Source: Sipunculus nudus
Taxonomy: Eukaryota > Annelida > Sipuncula > Golfingiida > Sipunculidae
Length of the DNA stretch: 64,000 nt
Assembly: GCA_026874595.1 (NCBI GenBank)
Contig: JAPPUL010000068.1
Span: 1,937,001-2,001,000, forward strand
Reading direction: 5' to 3'
The position numbers were made by a program, and so were the translations under genes. The notes beneath the pieces are model-generated. The model made no database searches and was not told the origin of the DNA. It saw nothing but the letters and a program-made list of their open reading frames with translations. How positions within the stretch are numbered: the first letter of the stretch is position 1; every line of letters starts with the position of its first letter. Shown here piece by piece: positions 60,110 to 64,000 of the stretch.

Positions 60110-60562
60110 ATGATGAAGAAGTTAACGGTAATGTTTAGTATGCTAGTATTGCTATTAGTATTGCTATATGGGGTAGGGGTGTATGGAAGTAGTCATAAAA
60201 AGACTGACAAGGTAGCAGAGGTAGTAAAAGAGATATCGGGAGGGAAGAAAATAACGAAAGGGAGAGTACATCTTAAGACGCCAGTGATAGCAGAGAATGG
60301 GGCAGTGATACCTATATCAGTAGCAGTGGATTCACCGATGACAAAGGGCAACTATGTAAAGACTTTGCATGTAATAGTTACAGGGAACCCGAATCCAAAA
60401 GCGTTCTCGGCAACTTTAGAGCCTGATATGGGTCCAGTGTCTTTTTCGACTAGGATCAGGATGGGAAAGACAGCAGAGATAAGGGCGTATGCGGTGATGA
60501 GTAATGGGAAGGTATACGTTGGTTCTAAATTAGTGAAGGTAACTATAGGGGGATGTGGATAG
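60110..60562 (+). CDS. soxY: Sulfur carrier SoxY
   Basis: A protein of 150 residues. It ends VTIGGCG, the swinging arm with Cys149 that carries the sulfur substrate, one Gly shorter than the usual GGCGG end. The N-terminus is a Sec-type signal (MMKKLTVMF...LLYGVGVYG) without twin arginines, unlike the Tat signal typical of SoxY. Family-like VIPISVAVDSPM is visible. AAGTAAGGGGG lies before the start. Confidence 0.9.
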   Translation: MMKKLTVMFSMLVLLLVLLYGVGVYGSSHKKTDKVAEVVKEISGGKKITKGRVHLKTPVIAENGAVIPISVAVDSPMTKGNYVKTLHVIVTGNPNPKAFSATLEPDMGPVSFSTRIRMGKTAEIRAYAVMSNGKVYVGSKLVKVTIGGCG

Positions 60563-60759
60563 TAGTAATTAATGTGTGCCTGTTGTAGGATGTTGGATGA
60601 GGGGGCTTGTAAAATTGTTATTAGGAGGGCAGGCATTAGATCAGGTAGTTGCTGCTTGTGATGGATTATAAATGGCTTTAATGGCTTTAGTTTCTTAATA
60701 TAGTTTCTTAAGATGATTAAAGCGATAAATATAATTATAAGGGAAAAAAGGAGAATTAG
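60563..60759. other. 197-bp gap between soxY and soxZ
   Basis: There is no gene. Distant inverted arms (TGCCTG / CAGGCA) and short tandem duplications (GGCTTTAAT twice; TAGTTTCTTA twice with a short offset) are present. The gap is large for two proteins that act as a heterodimer, and suggests separate control or a processing site. Confidence 0.45.
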
Positions 60760-61227
60760 ATGAAGATATTGAGCTTAATGGTTATGATGCTGATGGTGAT
60801 AAGTTGTGGGGCATCTGATAAAGGTAAGGAAGAGGCTAAAGAAGAGAAAGCAAAGGAGAGTCAAGTAAAAAAGCCAGAAGTTAAAAAAGCTGCCCCTAAA
60901 AAGAAGAAAAGTCGTTTAGGTAAAGCGCTAATAAGATTGCCAAAGAATTATAAGAAAGGGGATATAATAGAAGTAAAGACAGTGGTAACGCATCCTCAGG
61001 ATACAGGGATAGGAAAGAATGCAAAGCCAGCATATTATGTAAAAGTAATAAAGATGACATACGACGGGAAGACTGTGGCAGTATTGAATACATTGCCCGC
61101 AATAAGCAAAGATCCGTATTTTGCATTCAAGTTGAAAGTGGACAAATCAGCCCCATTGAAGGTGGTTTGGGAGGATAATAAAGGGGGAGTGTTTGAAAAA
61201 AAAGTAGATATAAAAGTAGGAGGATAA
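60760..61227 (+). CDS. soxZ: Sulfur carrier partner SoxZ with its own lipoprotein signal
   Basis: A protein of 155 residues, about 50 longer than usual SoxZ. It starts MKILSLMVMMLMVISC, a lipoprotein signal with Cys16, then a Lys/Glu-rich linker (17-50), then the SoxZ domain: LGKALIRLPKNYKKGDIIEVKTVVTHP and YYVKVIKMTYDGKTV. Canonical SoxZ has no signal and is carried across the membrane by SoxY. AAAAGGAG precedes ATG. It is 3 bp upstream of soxA. Confidence 0.88.
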   Translation: MKILSLMVMMLMVISCGASDKGKEEAKEEKAKESQVKKPEVKKAAPKKKKSRLGKALIRLPKNYKKGDIIEVKTVVTHPQDTGIGKNAKPAYYVKVIKMTYDGKTVAVLNTLPAISKDPYFAFKLKVDKSAPLKVVWEDNKGGVFEKKVDIKVGG

Positions 61228-61230
61228 AAA

Positions 61231-62001
61231 ATGAAGAATAAGATAAGATATATAAGCTTTGTGGTGTTGCTGATGATGGTGGGGTTAATAGCGATAAGTC
61301 TGCCGGCTCAAGATACAGAGAGTATATCAAAGGAGGACTTATCCTTCTATAGTAGTGGTATAAACCCTGGGGATACAATGATAGAGGAAGGTGCAAAGTT
61401 CATTCGTGAGGCAAGAGGGAGTCAGGGTAAAAGTTGTATAACGTGCCATGCAAATCCAGAACAAGATTTTAAAGGAGTTGCTACAACTTACCCAAAGATA
61501 ACTAAGTCAGCAAAGACAATGGCAAGTTTGCAGATGCAGATAAATGTATGTATAGAATCGTTTGCCGAAGGGGAATCGCTTCCGCTTGGATCGTATGAAA
61601 TGACATCAATGACAACATATATAAAGTCTTTGTCAGAGGGGATGCCAGTGAATGTAAAGATAGATGGAGAGGCGGCTGAATGGTATAAGCTTGGAGAATT
61701 GGTGTTTAGTCAAAGGCGTGGGCAGCGAAATTTGTCTTGTAGCGTATGCCATGATATATTGCCTGGGAAACATCTGCGTATGCAGAAGTTAGCCAAGATA
61801 GGAGCAGCAGCAAGTCATTGGCCAGCCTATAGGATGCGTAAAGGGCAAACATACATAATAGAGCAAAGATTTAGGCAGTGTATGAATAATGCAAGAATGA
61901 AAAGGCTAAAGGCAGGCAGTGTACCGATGCGGGCCTTGGAATTATATGTAACGCATAAAGCGCAGGGAGAAAAAGTAAAAGTTCCTGGGTGGGTTAGGTA
62001 A
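61231..62001 (+). CDS. soxA: Dihaem cytochrome SoxA
   Basis: A protein of 256 residues. A Sec signal ends near LPAQD (residue 27). Two haem sites are CITCH (69-73) and CSVCH (170-174). The first haem's Cys ligand is probably in NVCIESF (Cys107), and the active-site persulfide Cys is in QRFRQCMNN (Cys217). SoxAX oxidatively links thiosulfate to SoxY. Only 3 bp separate it from soxZ. Confidence 0.92.
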   Translation: MKNKIRYISFVVLLMMVGLIAISLPAQDTESISKEDLSFYSSGINPGDTMIEEGAKFIREARGSQGKSCITCHANPEQDFKGVATTYPKITKSAKTMASLQMQINVCIESFAEGESLPLGSYEMTSMTTYIKSLSEGMPVNVKIDGEAAEWYKLGELVFSQRRGQRNLSCSVCHDILPGKHLRMQKLAKIGAAASHWPAYRMRKGQTYIIEQRFRQCMNNARMKRLKAGSVPMRALELYVTHKAQGEKVKVPGWVR

Positions 62002-62125
62002 AACAAGAGCTCATGAAATAGCTTATTGAATATCTATGCAGGCACTCAATAAGCTATAATTATGTAAGTCAAAAAAGTAAATAAAATAATCAAATCAAAT
62101 AAAACAGTAGGAGTGTGGTACAATA

Positions 62126-63850
62126 ATGGATAGAAGGGAGTTTCTAAAAACAACGCTTGCGATGGAGCTTGCCATGTTATCGGGGTTATCCCTTGGAGGG
62201 TGTGGTGTTTTTGATGAGCAGAAGTTGTATGACTTTGACTCACTAGGGAATATTACTATACTATTTATAGCTGATAGTCATGCTCATCTAAGGCCAATAT
62301 ATTATAGAGAGCCATCACTTAATATAGGAGCCCAAACAGTAGCAAATACACCTGGGCATATGGTAGGGGAGGATAGTTTAAAATATTGGAATATATCAAA
62401 GGGTACAAAAGAGGCATATTTCCAAACTTATATAGATTTTGAGGATTTGGCAAAGAAATACGGTAGGATGGGAGGCTATGCGCACTTATCGACCCTATCT
62501 AAACAAGTATTTGAAGAGAGAGGAAGAGACCGATGTTTGTTTTTGGATTCAGGAGATACATGGGTTGGAACAGGGATAGGGTTGTTTACAGAAGGAGCTG
62601 CGTTGGTAGATGCACAGAACTTGCTTGAAATCGATGTAATGGCAGGGCATTGGGAATATACATTTGGTCAGGCAGTGCTTGACAAAAGAATAAAAGAACT
62701 AAAAGCGGATTTTGTTGCTCAAAATGTGGTATATACAGATTTTGAAAAGGAAGGGAATAAGGTATTTAAAGAGTACGTAATAAAAGAGACAAAAGATGTG
62801 AAGGTTGGTATAATAGGACAATCCTTTCCATACGTGCCTTTAGCTCATCCACGAACGTTAGAAGGGGAAAATCATATATCAGAAGGCTGGTCGTTTGGAA
62901 TAAGGCCGGCAGATGTTCAAAGGCTAGTAGATAAGGTAAGAGAAGAAGAGAAGGTAGATTTGGTTATATTTTTAAGTCACAATGGGCTAGAAGTAGATAA
63001 AAAGCTTGCAAGAGAAACAAAAGGAATAGATTTGTTACTATCTGGTCATACTCATGACCCATTACCGAAAGAACTTAAAATAGGCGAAACACTACTTGTT
63101 CAGGCGGGGTCGCATGGTAAATTTCTTGGACGTATAGACCTTGATGTTCAAGGGAAAAAGGTGGTGGGTCATAGCCATAAGTTACTTCCTGTCTTGTCAA
63201 ATGTAATTCCTGCAGATGAAAAAATGCAAAGTTTGATAGACAAATGGCATAAACCATACGAATCGAAGCTTGGAGAGGAACTTGCAGTAACAGATTCATT
63301 GTTGTATAGACGTGACACATTTATGGGAACATTTGATCAGTTAATCCTTGAGGCAATACGAGATGAATATGATTCAGAAATAGTATTTTCACCAGGCTAC
63401 AGATGGGGAACGACACTATTACCTGGTGATAAGATAAGTATGAAAGACGTTCTAGACCACACATCTGTAACCTATCCTAATGTATGGACATTTGATATGA
63501 CAGGAGAGCAGTTATGGTTAATCCTTGAGGATATTCTAGACAACTTATTTAATCCAGACCCTTATAAACAACAAGGAGGAGATTTTAGTAGGTTATTGGG
63601 TGTAGAGATGGATGTAAAGCTAAATGCGCCGGTATTAAAACGAGTAGAACAAAATAATATAAAAGTACAAGGGAAACCATTTGATCCTAAAAGGAAATAC
63701 AAGTTATCAGCCTGGGGAGGTAATTTATATAGAGCAGGAGAAAACTTGCGTCCTGGAGAACGTCCGGTATATGATGTTATAAGAGATTATTTAAAAAAGA
63801 TAAAGAAAGTGAGAATAGATTCAAAAAGTGCTATAAAATATTATGCTTAG
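62126..63850 (+). CDS. soxB: Thiosulfohydrolase SoxB
   Basis: A protein of 574 residues. A twin-arginine signal DRREFLK starts at residue 2, and GGC (Cys26) could be lipidated. Metallophosphoesterase-type Mn motifs are ADSHAHLRP, FLDSGDTWVGTG, MAGHWEYTFG, FLSHNGLEVD and LSGHTHDPLP. SoxB releases sulfate from the SoxY conjugate. Completeness and motifs indicate function. It follows soxA by 124 bp. Confidence 0.95.
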   Translation: MDRREFLKTTLAMELAMLSGLSLGGCGVFDEQKLYDFDSLGNITILFIADSHAHLRPIYYREPSLNIGAQTVANTPGHMVGEDSLKYWNISKGTKEAYFQTYIDFEDLAKKYGRMGGYAHLSTLSKQVFEERGRDRCLFLDSGDTWVGTGIGLFTEGAALVDAQNLLEIDVMAGHWEYTFGQAVLDKRIKELKADFVAQNVVYTDFEKEGNKVFKEYVIKETKDVKVGIIGQSFPYVPLAHPRTLEGENHISEGWSFGIRPADVQRLVDKVREEEKVDLVIFLSHNGLEVDKKLARETKGIDLLLSGHTHDPLPKELKIGETLLVQAGSHGKFLGRIDLDVQGKKVVGHSHKLLPVLSNVIPADEKMQSLIDKWHKPYESKLGEELAVTDSLLYRRDTFMGTFDQLILEAIRDEYDSEIVFSPGYRWGTTLLPGDKISMKDVLDHTSVTYPNVWTFDMTGEQLWLILEDILDNLFNPDPYKQQGGDFSRLLGVEMDVKLNAPVLKRVEQNNIKVQGKPFDPKRKYKLSAWGGNLYRAGENLRPGERPVYDVIRDYLKKIKKVRIDSKSAIKYYA

Positions 63851-63892
63851 TTAACCTAAAAAAGGTGTAAAGAAGAAAGGAGGCTTGAAATA

Positions 63893-64000
63893 ATGGGAGC
63901 AAAGGATTCAAAGTTGAGTGTGGGAAAGGTTTTGAAGATGGGAGTGGTTTATATAGTGCTTGTTGGGATAACATTATATATATTAAGCCTTTTTTTTGGT
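63893..64000 (+). CDS. Membrane protein, N-terminal fragment
   Basis: Thirty-six codons are visible, from an ATG preceded by GAAAGGAGG. It starts MGAKDSKLSVGKVL, then a hydrophobic helix (VVYIVLVGITLYILSLFF). It follows soxB by 42 bp and is probably part of the operon. It could be a cytochrome or transport protein, but the rest is outside the window. Confidence 0.6.
   Translation, partial: MGAKDSKLSVGKVLKMGVVYIVLVGITLYILSLFFG

Overview
This window is low in G+C. It joins a horizontally acquired and partly decayed anti-phage island (about 1-14,340) to a long stretch of native-looking chromosome (about 14,366-64,000). The island looks richer in G+C than the rest. A hand count of one line at 8,761-8,820 gives 27/60 G+C, against 13/60 at 18,901-18,960. 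The junction lies exactly at the 3' end of a tmRNA gene (14,366-14,736, minus strand), a classic integration site.

The island is one minus-strand operon. In transcription order it holds an excisionase-type HTH remnant, a PLD/SNF2-type helicase (broken by one in-frame stop), a DUF4391 protein, a type III modification methyltransferase, a type III restriction subunit, an AAA_13 ATPase resembling RloC/PrrC (broken by a frameshift), SbcD, and the start of SbcC. The gene set resembles helicase-methylase-ATPase type defence loci. Next to it lie a frameshifted TIR-like gene and a truncated DUF2188 gene. At least three genes are broken, so the island appears to be decaying.

The native part begins with a ferredoxin-MBL protein, a haloacid dehalogenase, a DUF192 protein, flotillin-like FloA and a PilZ-like protein. 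A compact minus-strand block then encodes an uptake [NiFe]-hydrogenase and its maturation (20,265-34,094): hupS-L-C-D-(F-G fused)-H-I-J-K, then hypA-B-C-D-E-F. The small subunit carries the six-cysteine set of the O2-tolerant proximal cluster. The order matches the Cupriavidus membrane-bound hydrogenase cluster (hoxKGZMLOQRTV), except that the HoxL and HoxO equivalents are fused into one protein.

Next come leuC, leuD, a stand-alone AICAR formyltransferase, an MBL hydrolase and nadA. A tripartite tricarboxylate transporter region follows (TctC, a TctA-TctB fusion, a PrpF isomerase and an AbrB-type membrane protein), bracketed by three paralogous small outer-membrane beta-barrel proteins. Then come a 5-formyl-THF cyclo-ligase, a lipoprotein, a large unknown protein, tRNA-Ala(GGC), purB, a membrane protein interrupted at a T10 tract, ilvC, mutS and a secreted repeat-like protein. 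The window ends with a thiosulfate-oxidation operon, soxX-Y-Z-A-B, and the start of another membrane protein.

Together the genes point to a diderm, microaerobic or aerobic lithotroph able to oxidise H2 and thiosulfate. No carbon-fixation gene is in view. Several unknown proteins (the CxxC protein before purB, the 515-residue protein after tRNA-Ala, the PilZ-like protein) remind me of spirochaete families. That is a weak inference from memory, and a deltaproteobacterium-like or other diderm lineage is not excluded. A genome-wide trait stands out: many short (9-21 bp) perfect tandem duplications, mostly just before start codons or as in-frame repeats in genes.
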